NCBI GenBank assembly: GCA_002323795.1
Contig: DCPZ01000015.1
Coordinates: 1-18,992, forward strand
Direction of reading: 5' to 3'
DNA length: 18,992 nucleotides
Origin: Flavobacteriales bacterium UBA1531
GTDB lineage: Bacteria > Bacteroidota > Bacteroidia > Flavobacteriales_D > Sanyastnellaceae
Part shown: one piece after another, positions 8,862-16,236 of the stretch
Numbering within the stretch: position 1 is the first letter of the stretch
Layout: each line of letters starts with the position of its first letter
Made by a program: the position numbers and the translations under genes
The notes under the pieces: generated by a model
What the model was told of the DNA's origin: nothing
The model's input: only the letters and a program-made list of their open reading frames with translations
The model's database searches: none

Positions 8862-10250
8862 ATGAAGTACGACGTAATTGTTCTTGGAAGCGGCCCCGGT
8901 GGATATGTTACAGCCATTCGGGCCAGTCAACTTGGCTTAAAAACAGCCGTTATCGAGCGGGAAGCATTGGGAGGCATTTGCCTCAACTGGGGATGTATCC
9001 CAACCAAAGCACTATTGAAAAGTGCCAACGTATTCGAGTACATCGAGCACGCGGAAGATTATGGAATTTCCGTTGCGAGTCCCAAAGCCGACTTCAAAGG
9101 CATGGTTGCTCGTAGCCGTGGCGTTGCAGATGGCATGTCAAAGGGTGTTCAGTTTCTGATGAAGAAGAACAAAATTGACGTGATCATGGGCAACGGCAAA
9201 TTGCTCCCAGGCAAGCAAGTTGAAGTGACTGCGGAAGATGGTTCTGTGCAGACGGTTTCGGCCGGCCACATCATCATCGCCACAGGAGCTAGAAGTCGAC
9301 AATTACCGAGCATTCCACAAGACGGAAAAAACATCATCGGATATCGCGAGGCGATGACCTTGCAGAAACAACCCAAGAGACTCGTGGTGGTCGGCTCCGG
9401 AGCCATTGGCGCGGAGTTTGCGTATTTCTATAATGCCATCGGTACGGAAGTCACCGTCGTCGAATACCAAAACCGCATTGTGCCTGTCGAGGATGCCGAC
9501 GTGAGCAAACAACTTGAAAAGAGCTTCAAGAAAACAGGAATCAAGGTAATGACCTCATCAGAAGTCATAAGCGTTAGCACCAAAGGTGGTGAACAAACGG
9601 TCACTGTCAAAACCAAGAAAGGCGAAGAGACCTTGAAATGTGACGTGGTTTTGAGTGCCGCCGGGGTCATCTCCAATCTTGAGAACATCGGCCTCGAAGA
9701 AGTGGGCATTGTAGTTGACGGAGGCAAAATCGTCGTCGACGATTTTTACGCGAGTAACATCCCGGGCTATTATGCCATTGGTGATTGCGTTCCCGGACCA
9801 GCCTTGGCGCACGTCGCCTCAGCTGAGGGAATCACATGTGTCGAGAAGATTGCGGGACAATCCCCAGAGCCTATCGACTACGGCAACATACCAGGTTGTA
9901 CCTATTGTTTCCCTGAAGTGGCGAGCGTAGGCATGACAGAGACGCAAGCAAAAGAAGCCGGACACGACATAAAAGTGGGTAAATTTCCATTCTCGGCATC
10001 CGGAAAAGCAAGCGCTTCCGGCCACAAAGACGGATTCGTCAAGCTCATCTTCGATGCGAAATATGGTGAGTTACTCGGTGGACACATGATTGGCGCGAAT
10101 GTCACGGAAATGGTTGCTGAGCTGGTCGCATTGCGAAAGCTGGAGACCACAGGCCACGAACTCATCAAAACCATTCATCCGCATCCGACCCTCAGCGAAG
10201 CGGTCATGGAAGCTGCAGCCGCAGCTTACGACGAGGTGATCCATTTGTAA
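8862..10250 (+). CDS. lpdA: Dihydrolipoyl dehydrogenase (E3)
   Basis: The 462-aa FAD enzyme reoxidises the dihydrolipoyl arm of E2 in 2-oxoacid dehydrogenase complexes (and the glycine cleavage H-protein) and reduces NAD. FAD-binding GSGPGGYV (9-16) is followed by the redox-active disulfide in GGICLNWGCIPTK (C40 and C45), an NAD-binding VVVGSGAIGAEFA, the second FAD motif ending in YAIGDC, and the C-terminal interface motif HPHPTLSE (439-446), in which H441 and E446 form the catalytic pair. An AAGGAG lies about 17 bases upstream of the ATG, too far for a standard ribosome site. It is transcribed away from adk and ends at a strong terminator. It may serve the E1 gene at 3675-6077, but could equally serve the pyruvate and 2-oxoglutarate complexes. 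Confidence 0.97.
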   Translation: MKYDVIVLGSGPGGYVTAIRASQLGLKTAVIEREALGGICLNWGCIPTKALLKSANVFEYIEHAEDYGISVASPKADFKGMVARSRGVADGMSKGVQFLMKKNKIDVIMGNGKLLPGKQVEVTAEDGSVQTVSAGHIIIATGARSRQLPSIPQDGKNIIGYREAMTLQKQPKRLVVVGSGAIGAEFAYFYNAIGTEVTVVEYQNRIVPVEDADVSKQLEKSFKKTGIKVMTSSEVISVSTKGGEQTVTVKTKKGEETLKCDVVLSAAGVISNLENIGLEEVGIVVDGGKIVVDDFYASNIPGYYAIGDCVPGPALAHVASAEGITCVEKIAGQSPEPIDYGNIPGCTYCFPEVASVGMTETQAKEAGHDIKVGKFPFSASGKASASGHKDGFVKLIFDAKYGELLGGHMIGANVTEMVAELVALRKLETTGHELIKTIHPHPTLSEAVMEAAAAAYDEVIHL

Positions 10251-10271
10251 GCGTTTAACATGTCGGAAATC

Positions 10272-10303
10272 AAAAAAGGCGCTCCGTATCGGGGCGCCTT
10301 TTT
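10272..10303. terminator. Bidirectional rho-independent terminator between lpdA and the DUF5715 gene
   Basis: Six A (10272-10277), then an 8-bp stem GGCGCTCC (10278-10285) / GGGGCGCC (10291-10298) with one U-G pair, a 5-base loop GTATC, then five T (10299-10303). The A-run and T-run make it work in both directions. It lies just after the lpdA stop and 6 bp from the end of the convergent gene at 10309. Confidence 0.9.
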
Positions 10304-10308
10304 CCATC

Positions 10309-11124
10309 CTAGCGACGAAGTGTAATGTGCATGCAACTTTTCTCTGGAATCACCAGAATTCTGCCTTTTTTTTGGAAGCTGCGCAGAACATTTTGAATGG
10401 CCCGTGTCGGCGCCGAACAATCCGAATCGTTGCTTGGACGATCCGTGTAGGCAATGTCAAAAGAAGCGCCGTAACTGTGGGTGGAGGTCCCGTTGAATGC
10501 GTTGTAGTTGCGTCTTCCAAGCCGCGATTGCTGCCGCTCCGTGCGGGTCAGGCTGGTCACTCGAAAGCGTGTGCCCTCACTACCAGATCCTTCCAATTCA
10601 TCGGCAAATGCATTTCCCATATCCATTAACAATTCCTGCACCTCGGGCAGCAGAACCGCGTAGCTGTGTGACAAAGCCGTAATGTGATATCCTCTTCCAT
10701 CATGAACAGGAACGAGATCCCCTCGTCGTTTACCAGCTTCCATCTCGCTTTTGTTCTTGACGAAGAAACTATTTGGCAAATTCCGCGCCGCAACCTGGTG
10801 ATCCGTATAGGGGTTCTTAGGGAGTTTCAATACGTGACGATTGCAGCTGCATGGCTTGATTTCCTCGTCTTCCTCAGCTGGATTTGACCTTGCCTCTGAG
10901 CGCACCTCAGATTGCGTCAGACGCTCAGGAATCTCCTGCATACCATTGACATTCAGCTCATCAGTGGTGGTCAAGGCCTCACCGGGATGCTCCAAAGCAA
11001 CCCCTTCATCCGCGGAGGCAGAATCTGGTGCCAACCACGAAGCAAGGGAAACGATCAGAACCATAAGGGTCCCGCCCACAACGGTAATTCGATCCCAACG
11101 GTATTTGCGTCGCCTGACTTGCAT
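10309..11124 (-). CDS. DUF5715 family, membrane-anchored M15-peptidase-like protein
   Basis: The 271-aa protein has a basic N-terminus (MQVRRRKYRW), one membrane helix at about 13-32, then a low-complexity acidic linker (about 38-90) and a globular domain. The domain shows the metal-site pattern of M15 D,D-carboxypeptidases and related Hedgehog-like folds: STHSYGASFD (214-223) fits S-x-H-x-x-G-x-[AS]-x-D with H216 and D223, and EKSCMH (261-266) supplies a final histidine H266 with a nearby acid E261. Four cysteines (92, 94, 236, 264) could pair. It would sit in the periplasm with a possible peptidoglycan target, but activity is unproven and the usual Trp before the last histidine is absent. 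The start is the ATG at 11124; the longer frame begins with a GTG at 11211. It is divergent from the gene at 11268. Confidence 0.75.
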   Translation of the reverse strand: MQVRRRKYRWDRITVVGGTLMVLIVSLASWLAPDSASADEGVALEHPGEALTTTDELNVNGMQEIPERLTQSEVRSEARSNPAEEDEEIKPCSCNRHVLKLPKNPYTDHQVAARNLPNSFFVKNKSEMEAGKRRGDLVPVHDGRGYHITALSHSYAVLLPEVQELLMDMGNAFADELEGSGSEGTRFRVTSLTRTERQQSRLGRRNYNAFNGTSTHSYGASFDIAYTDRPSNDSDCSAPTRAIQNVLRSFQKKGRILVIPEKSCMHITLRR

Positions 11125-11267
11125 GCTGCAATATCCGAGGAATTTGGGGGCATCTAGACATGACCATCTCCAAAAATCCCCACAATCCCTTATGGAAAAA
11201 CGAACAATCACCTGAACTGCAATCGCTGTAACCTTTGCGGTTGGATTTCGTTACCACTACCAAAAGA

Positions 11268-11810
11268 ATGATCATGTTAGGCATCGGCGCAAAAGTAACA
11301 CACCCCACACACAACGAAGGAGTAATATTTGGAACCGACGGCGACTTTTGGAGGATCTACTTCCGAGATATTGGGGAGAAATCCATCGCAAAAGAATTCA
11401 AAGGACTTGAGGTCATTGAGGCCGCTGAAGACATGAACCAACCTGATGTTAGTGATATCATGACAGCAATGGAACACGTTCTGGGTGATTTTGCCGATCG
11501 CATTCGCGGTGAAGAGCGACCCGAAAGCATCGAAATCAGCGATCGATGGGATGGTGGGACGCTGATCATTCAACCGTCGGCAGAAGGGTTGAAATCCAAA
11601 GAGGTGCCGGTCGGTGCGTTTTTTCACAAGATTGTGATGACCCGTGATCGGCTGCGTGTGCTTGAGGCGAAAATCAATGCGCACCCGAAACTAGTGGATT
11701 CCGACAAACTCGATTTGCAGCAATACATCACGAAGATTTACGGCTCCCTAACCACCTTCAATGTGCTTTTCAAGTACAAGGAAGATTGGTTTGTTGGTGA
11801 GAAGAAGTAA
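11268..11810 (+). CDS. Uncharacterised 180-aa protein with Tudor/SH3-like N-terminus
   Basis: I do not recognise a named family. The N-terminal 50 residues (IGAKVTHPTHNEGVIFGTDG, then WRIYFRDIGEKSIAKEFKGL and EVI) follow the G-x-x-V-x-H-x-x-x-x-G-x-V ... V-x-F ... K pattern of the Tudor/SH3-like domain at the C-terminus of UvrD/PcrA helicases and in CarD; this is a pattern match, not a proven homology. The rest is mostly helical and charged, with DRWDGGTLIIQPS in the middle and a DKLDLQQYITKIYGSLTTFN helix near the end. No signal peptide or membrane helix is visible, so it is probably cytoplasmic. The reading frame opens with a TTG at 11235; the ATG at 11268 (or the one at 11274) is more likely. 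It is divergent from the DUF5715 gene. Confidence 0.7.
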   Translation: MIMLGIGAKVTHPTHNEGVIFGTDGDFWRIYFRDIGEKSIAKEFKGLEVIEAAEDMNQPDVSDIMTAMEHVLGDFADRIRGEERPESIEISDRWDGGTLIIQPSAEGLKSKEVPVGAFFHKIVMTRDRLRVLEAKINAHPKLVDSDKLDLQQYITKIYGSLTTFNVLFKYKEDWFVGEKK

Positions 11811-11888
11811 TCGGATTGCTTCCTCGACGGGATTGCGCAGCCGCTCTTGATTTTCTTACCTTGACCCGCAAACCACAAGGCCAAGGGC

Positions 11889-12062
11889 ATGAATCGAATT
11901 GTTTTCGCCATTTTAAGTCAGTTGAATCGGCTGTTATTGCCCCGATTCTCAAAGAGACAAGACTTGACCCAACTCAAGAAGTGGGAGCAAGCACTTGTGG
12001 GGTGGAAGATGTGGGTGACCTACCGTCACCTTGATGCCCAGCAACAGGAGCGACCATCATGA
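11889..12062 (+). CDS. Small 57-aa protein overlapping the Nramp-like transporter gene
   Basis: An ATG at 11889 opens 57 codons ending in a TGA that overlaps the transporter start by ATGA (12059-12062), a strong sign of coupled translation and hence of a real gene. The protein begins with an amphipathic or weakly hydrophobic stretch (MNRIVFAILSQLNRLLLP) and then a basic, Trp-rich region (LKKWEQALVGWKMWVTYRHL). From memory it resembles a short Bacteroidota family with the pattern LNK..LP ... W..YVT..LD, sometimes mislabelled SsrA-binding protein, but I could not check this. No function is assigned; a role as a small partner or regulator of the transporter is only a guess. It is preceded by 78 bp after the 180-aa gene. 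Confidence 0.65.
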   Translation: MNRIVFAILSQLNRLLLPRFSKRQDLTQLKKWEQALVGWKMWVTYRHLDAQQQERPS

Positions 12063-13318
12063 GTGCACAAAAAGGGAGCTGGATGCAGGTCATTGGACCG
12101 GGCATCCTTTTTGCATCCACAGCCATAGGCGTGAGTCATTTGGTCCAATCAACGCGTGCAGGAGCACTCGTGGGGTTCGGACTGGTTTGGGCCGTTGTGG
12201 CGGCTAACGTAGCGAAATATCCCTTTTTTGAATTTGGAAGCCGCTACGCAAATACAACCGGTGAATCACTCATCGAAGGCTACCGATCCATGGGGAAATG
12301 GGCGGCTTGGCTCTACCTCGCGATTACTCTGAGCACCTGCTTTTTTGTCATGGGTGCAATAGGCATCGTCACCGCCTCGTTTCTGGACAATCTCTTCAAT
12401 ATTTCAAACGCCACAGGCATCAACGCCACGCCCTATGTTGCCGTTGTCGTCTTTCTTATATCAACCACTGTGCTCGTGTTGGGGAAATATGGCGCGCTCG
12501 ACTCTTTGATTAAAATAATTGCTGCCGTTTTGCTTATCAGCACAGTCGGTGCGTTCATAGCTGCGCTCGCACACACCCCACTTTCGGCGGTTCCTGCTGC
12601 GCCAGTGGATTTCACCCCATGGTCAGGTGCGGGATTGGCCTTTCTCATTGCACTCATGGGTTGGATGCCGACCGCAGTTGACTTGAGCACGTGGAACAGC
12701 ATTTGGACATTGGAACGCATCAAACAAACGGGTTACCATCCTCCGCTCAAAGATACCATTCGCGAATTCAACATTGGCTTCATTTTCTCGGCGGTGTTGG
12801 CGCTGATATTTCTGGCTTTGGGTGCGCTTCTTTTCTATGCGAATCGCGTTGAGTTTCCAGAAGGAACAGCGGCATTCGCTTCTGGCGTGGTTCAATTGTA
12901 TACCGAAGCCATTGGTTCGTGGAGTTGGTGGATCATCGCCACCGCCGCTTTTTCAGCCATGCTCGGCACCTGCATTGCTTGTTTGGACGGTTATGCGCGC
13001 TCCCTGGCACGCTCCATTGCAACCCTTCAACCGGTGGCAGTCTCCGCAAACATCCGGCACGAGCAGTGGAGTTTGATTGCAGTCGCCATTGGCGCCTTGA
13101 GCCTCATCTTGCTGTTCCCCAGCGACATCCGAGTCCTGGTGGACATTGCCACAACCCTCAGTTTTCTTGTCGCCCCATTGGTCGCCGGAGCCAACCTTTA
13201 CCTCGTCACGCGCAGGGAATTTCCAGCAGAGGCAAAACCTCCGCGTTGGATGGTCGTCCTGTCTTGGTTTGGATTGGCCTTCCTTTCAGGTTTTAGCGGA
13301 CTTTACTTCTTGGGCTAA
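12059..13318 (+). CDS. Nramp-superfamily transporter lacking the DPGN motif
   Basis: The 419-aa inner-membrane protein has about 11 hydrophobic segments and the overall layout of Nramp divalent-metal transporters, starting with GPGILFASTAIGVSHLVQ (13-30) and ending RAGA at 36. Aligned with the canonical TM1 segment of the same length, the DPGN metal-binding residues become GVSH (24-27). In TM6 the canonical MPH becomes MPT (203-205, M203 and P204 retained), followed by AVDLS. Without the TM1 aspartate and asparagine and the TM6 histidine, classical Mn/Fe coordination is unlikely, so substrate and ion coupling cannot be assumed. Its start overlaps the 57-aa gene upstream. It ends 31 bp from the convergent OB-fold gene with no clear terminator between. 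Confidence 0.85.
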   Translation: MSAQKGSWMQVIGPGILFASTAIGVSHLVQSTRAGALVGFGLVWAVVAANVAKYPFFEFGSRYANTTGESLIEGYRSMGKWAAWLYLAITLSTCFFVMGAIGIVTASFLDNLFNISNATGINATPYVAVVVFLISTTVLVLGKYGALDSLIKIIAAVLLISTVGAFIAALAHTPLSAVPAAPVDFTPWSGAGLAFLIALMGWMPTAVDLSTWNSIWTLERIKQTGYHPPLKDTIREFNIGFIFSAVLALIFLALGALLFYANRVEFPEGTAAFASGVVQLYTEAIGSWSWWIIATAAFSAMLGTCIACLDGYARSLARSIATLQPVAVSANIRHEQWSLIAVAIGALSLILLFPSDIRVLVDIATTLSFLVAPLVAGANLYLVTRREFPAEAKPPRWMVVLSWFGLAFLSGFSGLYFLG

Positions 13319-13349
13319 ACTTTGGACTGATGCAGTGGCCTGGAATGAC

Positions 13350-13784
13350 TCAATGGACTCCTAAGGTGTCCACAACCTCAACGCAGAAGTCCAACTGCAC
13401 TTCATTGAAGAGATCGTCGAAACCGAGCACTCGCCCTTTTATTGTCACCTCCTCAGACTTCTTCCAACTTGCCGATGCCATCGGAGTCTCCAAAGCACAC
13501 ACCACTCCAGGAACCAAAATCACAGCGTTCGCTTGAAGCGACTGCACCACTCCTGTCACCTGAACGACCTCGTTCATCCATTGCGCAATTTGCATTGAAT
13601 CGCCATTTGCAAAACTTGCATGCATTTGGCTCGCTGAAATGAAAACGACGCTTCCTTCCTTCGAGCGGTCTGCCGCGGGGCGTCTATACTCACTCATACC
13701 AAATACCGTTGCAGCAATGATGAGAAGAGCAATGATGCCATAAACGTATTTTTTAAGGTAATTCTGCATTTTAATTTTATCCAT
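13350..13784 (-). CDS. Membrane-anchored OB-fold (tRNA_anti-like) protein
   Basis: The product (144 aa from the ATG at 13784) has one N-terminal membrane helix (about 13-30, YGIIALLIIAATVFGM) followed by an OB-fold of the tRNA_anti-like family. Typical blocks are VFISASQMHASFANGDS, then WMNEVVQVTGVVQSL, AVILVPGVVCALE and VTIKGRVLGFDD. ATG codons at 13793 and 13769 are also possible starts, and the frame extends to a TTG at 13844. Such proteins are frequent in Bacteroidota, and ligand and function are not known; binding of nucleic acid is not implied by the name. It is convergent with the Nramp-like gene and divergent from xseA. Confidence 0.8.
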   Translation of the reverse strand: MDKIKMQNYLKKYVYGIIALLIIAATVFGMSEYRRPAADRSKEGSVVFISASQMHASFANGDSMQIAQWMNEVVQVTGVVQSLQANAVILVPGVVCALETPMASASWKKSEEVTIKGRVLGFDDLFNEVQLDFCVEVVDTLGVH

Positions 13785-13845
13785 TTGAGCCATTTCCAAT
13801 CTGTCATTCACTTTGCAGCGAAGAACAATTTTGCACCCATCCAAA

Positions 13846-13878
13846 GCTAATCATTCGTCACCCAAGCCGAATGACAGC
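13846..13878. repeat. Inverted repeat between the OB-fold gene and xseA
   Basis: TCATTCG (13851-13857) and CGAATGA (13868-13874) form a perfect 7-bp stem around a 10-base loop. GCT (13846-13848) and AGC (13876-13878) extend it across a small asymmetric bulge. There is no T-run, and it lies in a divergent promoter region, so an operator or a structured leader is more plausible than a terminator. Confidence 0.5.
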
Positions 13879-13886
13879 ATGACAGC
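13871..13886. repeat. Tandem 8-bp direct repeat ATGACAGC x2
   Basis: ATGACAGC occurs at 13871-13878 and again at 13879-13886 with no spacer, overlapping the right arm of the inverted repeat. It may be part of a protein-binding site or simple slippage. Confidence 0.55.
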
Positions 13887-13992
13887 GCCGTTCGAAAATA
13901 TTGGTTCACCAGGTTTGGCAACGGTGGCAACTTCATTGCAGCCTCTGCTTTGTAACTTGCTGGCACACTTCAATGTTTAAATCGATTGACCT

Positions 13993-15396
13993 GTGCAGAC
14001 GCCCATTACCTCATCTCCTTCAAAAGTTTACTCGCTCACCCAGGTTGCGCAGTCGATTCGTCTAACCTTGGAGCGCGCGACTGCGAATCGCAGTTGGCTC
14101 GTGAAGGCAGAGATCCTAAAAATCTCAGAAGGCCTCGGACAAAAAACAGTCTACCTTGATTTGGTAGAGGAACAAGGAGGGCGGCAAACAGCCAAAATGC
14201 GCGGCGTTATTTGGCCCCAAAATGGTGCGGAAATCAGCACAGAACTCGGCGAAGACACGTCTAACATCCTCAAGGCCGGGTCTGAAGTGGTCTTCTCGGC
14301 GCGCATCCAATTCCATGAGCGCTTTGGACTCTCGTTGTTCATTGACCGTGTGGACTTACGCCACATGCTCGGTGAAATGGAGCGCCGAAAGCAAGCCACG
14401 TTGGCAAAACTCAAGAAGCTCGGCGCCTTGGACTGGAACAAACGCATTCCCTTATCCTCCTTGCCATGTAAAGTGGCCATTGTAGGATCACCTGGCACCA
14501 GTGGATTTAGAGATTTCGTCACCAAAACGATTGGGCATCCAAGGCAATTCAACATTCAAATCGAGGTTTTCGCGTCCAGTGTGCAAGGAGCGAATGCGCC
14601 CGAGCATTTGAAAAATGCACTGCTCGAAGCACAAGCCCGTGAACCAGATCTCATCGTCCTGGTTCGAGGCGGAGGCAGTAAGCTGGACTTGGATGCTTTC
14701 AACGACTTTGGCCTGTGTGAAGCCATTGCCGGCTGCACTGTTCCTGTTTGGACTGGTATCGGCCATGAATCCGATCTTGTTGTCGCTGATCTCGTCGCCC
14801 AGCGCGCCCTGAAAACGCCAACAGATGCAGCTGTGGCATTGACCGATGCGTTCGAAGAAGCCGCCTACGAACTGGAACTCATGACACAGAAGATGGAAAG
14901 GCGATTCAAGCTCTGGAATCAGGAGCAGCAGGCCCTGCTAAACCAAAACTGGAAAACGTTGGAATGGGCCGGCAAAAACATTCTAGCTCAAAGGCAAATG
15001 GAAGTCAATGCTTTCCAAAAAATGCTGTCCATTCAGGGATTCCTGCTGATTGATCGACAACGCCGATCCATGTTAGAATTCGAACGACGCTGCATGAGAT
15101 CGGGGCAGCAATTCATCGAAATTGTCCGCCGTGAACTGCAAAATGACGGTCGACGCATTCACCAAGCTACGCACCAACAACTGCAGCGAAAACGCGTTGA
15201 ATTAAACGGCAATCAATCTGTAATTCGGAGCCTTGATCCGTCACAGACACTCAAACGCGGCTTCATGTTGCTCAAACGTGCTGATGCACTATTGACCAAG
15301 ACCTCCGAAGCCAAAACGGGAGAGGTATTGCAGTTGGAAGGATACGATGGCTCAATTCCAGTGCGCATAGAAGGCAATCCCAATCAAGTTGATTAA
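13993..15396 (+). CDS. xseA: Exodeoxyribonuclease VII large subunit
   Basis: The 467-aa catalytic subunit of exonuclease VII degrades single-stranded DNA from both ends. An N-terminal OB-fold (about 10-125; YSLTQVAQSIRLTLE, then WLVKAEILKISEG) is followed by the nuclease domain with VAIVGSPGTSGFRD (161-174), RGGGSKLDLDAFND (225-238), TGIGHESDLVVAD (254-266) and TPTDAA (275-280), then a long coiled region and a C-terminal SxxxxLKRGFMLL segment. The start is the GTG at 13993: an in-frame TGA lies at 13987 and no ATG fits before the conserved domain. The stop is 9 bp before xseB, so the two are co-transcribed. Confidence 0.94.
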   Translation: MQTPITSSPSKVYSLTQVAQSIRLTLERATANRSWLVKAEILKISEGLGQKTVYLDLVEEQGGRQTAKMRGVIWPQNGAEISTELGEDTSNILKAGSEVVFSARIQFHERFGLSLFIDRVDLRHMLGEMERRKQATLAKLKKLGALDWNKRIPLSSLPCKVAIVGSPGTSGFRDFVTKTIGHPRQFNIQIEVFASSVQGANAPEHLKNALLEAQAREPDLIVLVRGGGSKLDLDAFNDFGLCEAIAGCTVPVWTGIGHESDLVVADLVAQRALKTPTDAAVALTDAFEEAAYELELMTQKMERRFKLWNQEQQALLNQNWKTLEWAGKNILAQRQMEVNAFQKMLSIQGFLLIDRQRRSMLEFERRCMRSGQQFIEIVRRELQNDGRRIHQATHQQLQRKRVELNGNQSVIRSLDPSQTLKRGFMLLKRADALLTKTSEAKTGEVLQLEGYDGSIPVRIEGNPNQVD

Positions 15397-15405
15397 ATTC
15401 ACACC

Positions 15406-15657
15406 ATGGCGAAAAACAACCAAGACTCAGAGGTACCCGAAAAGTTTGACGATGCGCTAGTGGAATTGCGCGGACTCATGGAATTACTCGAAAGCGATGA
15501 CATCTCTGTCGACACGCTGACACAAGCCATTCGAAGAGCAGCTGTTTTATTGAAGCATTGCCAATCTCAACTCAATTCAACCGAATCAGAAATCAAAGCA
15601 CTGATGGATGAATTGGGGGTGACTGGAAGCACAGATGCTTCCGCCGACGAAGATTAA
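15406..15657 (+). CDS. xseB: Exodeoxyribonuclease VII small subunit
   Basis: The 83-aa helical small subunit binds several copies per XseA and is needed for exonuclease VII assembly. The core reads FDDALVELRGLMELLESDD followed by the basic-acidic helix LTQAIRRAAVLLKHCQSQL, matching the family pattern of E-x-L-x-x-L-E-x-x-V. The C-terminal tail (DASADED) is acidic and disordered. It is 9 bp after xseA and convergent with the lipoprotein gene, 25 bp away. Confidence 0.92.
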   Translation: MAKNNQDSEVPEKFDDALVELRGLMELLESDDISVDTLTQAIRRAAVLLKHCQSQLNSTESEIKALMDELGVTGSTDASADED

Positions 15658-15682
15658 GAAATTCGAGTGAGTGCCGATTAGC

Positions 15683-16123
15683 CTAGCGCTGCTTGCTCAA
15701 TTGGTCTAAAAGTCCTTTAGCGCCATCGGAGGTGAGCTCCTTGATATCCTGTGGCATATTCTTCGAATCCTGGACAGCAGCTGCGAGCTTCCCTCGGAAC
15801 GTCGTCACAAGGGCTTTGTAGGCTGCGTAATCCTCACAGCCCGCTTGAGCCTGACTCCACGCGCTCAGCTCTTCAGGTGTGCGTTCCTTGCGCATGCAAG
15901 GCGCAGTGGCTTTGGTCAAAGACTCGGTCCATTGCTTTGCAGTCCATTCAGCGTGCTCCTCAGCCAGAATACCTTCCAGTGAGGCTTTCATCTCAGCCAA
16001 GCAGGCGCAAGCATCTTCGTTTGCAGCATTCGTTGCGGTCTCTGCTGATTCAGATCCAGCACCGCAACCGAGCAATAGCAATCCCACAATCATCAAAATT
16101 CCAAAAGGCAAAACATTTCTCAT
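15683..16123 (-). CDS. Hypothetical lipoprotein with four further cysteines
   Basis: The 146-aa protein has a lipoprotein signal: a hydrophobic stretch ending LLLG-C with Cys20 as the lipid-modified residue. The mature part is mostly helical with C39, C41, C76 and C96, an ACACLAEMK start, a repeated E/A-rich composition and CMRKERTPEELSAWSQ. I do not recognise a family. Two possible disulfides are suggested by the cysteine count, which fits a periplasmic-side protein. It is convergent with xseAB and divergent from the pirin gene. A TATCTTTA (16158-16165 on the minus strand) could be its -7 box, but no -33 TTG is in place. Confidence 0.75.
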   Translation of the reverse strand: MRNVLPFGILMIVGLLLLGCGAGSESAETATNAANEDACACLAEMKASLEGILAEEHAEWTAKQWTESLTKATAPCMRKERTPEELSAWSQAQAGCEDYAAYKALVTTFRGKLAAAVQDSKNMPQDIKELTSDGAKGLLDQLSKQR

Positions 16124-16236
16124 AACTCAACAGGTTATCTTGATTCTAATATGCGTGTAAAGATAGTCCCTTTCACTGAGGAGTTGCATCAGCAGGCATA
16201 AACGCGTTTTCCATCACTTAAAATTGCGCAACCTCA

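Noticed and set aside
11229..11237. TAACCTTTG as a -7 box for the 180-aa gene
   Set aside because: One base too long for TAnnTTTG, and no -33 TTG in place.
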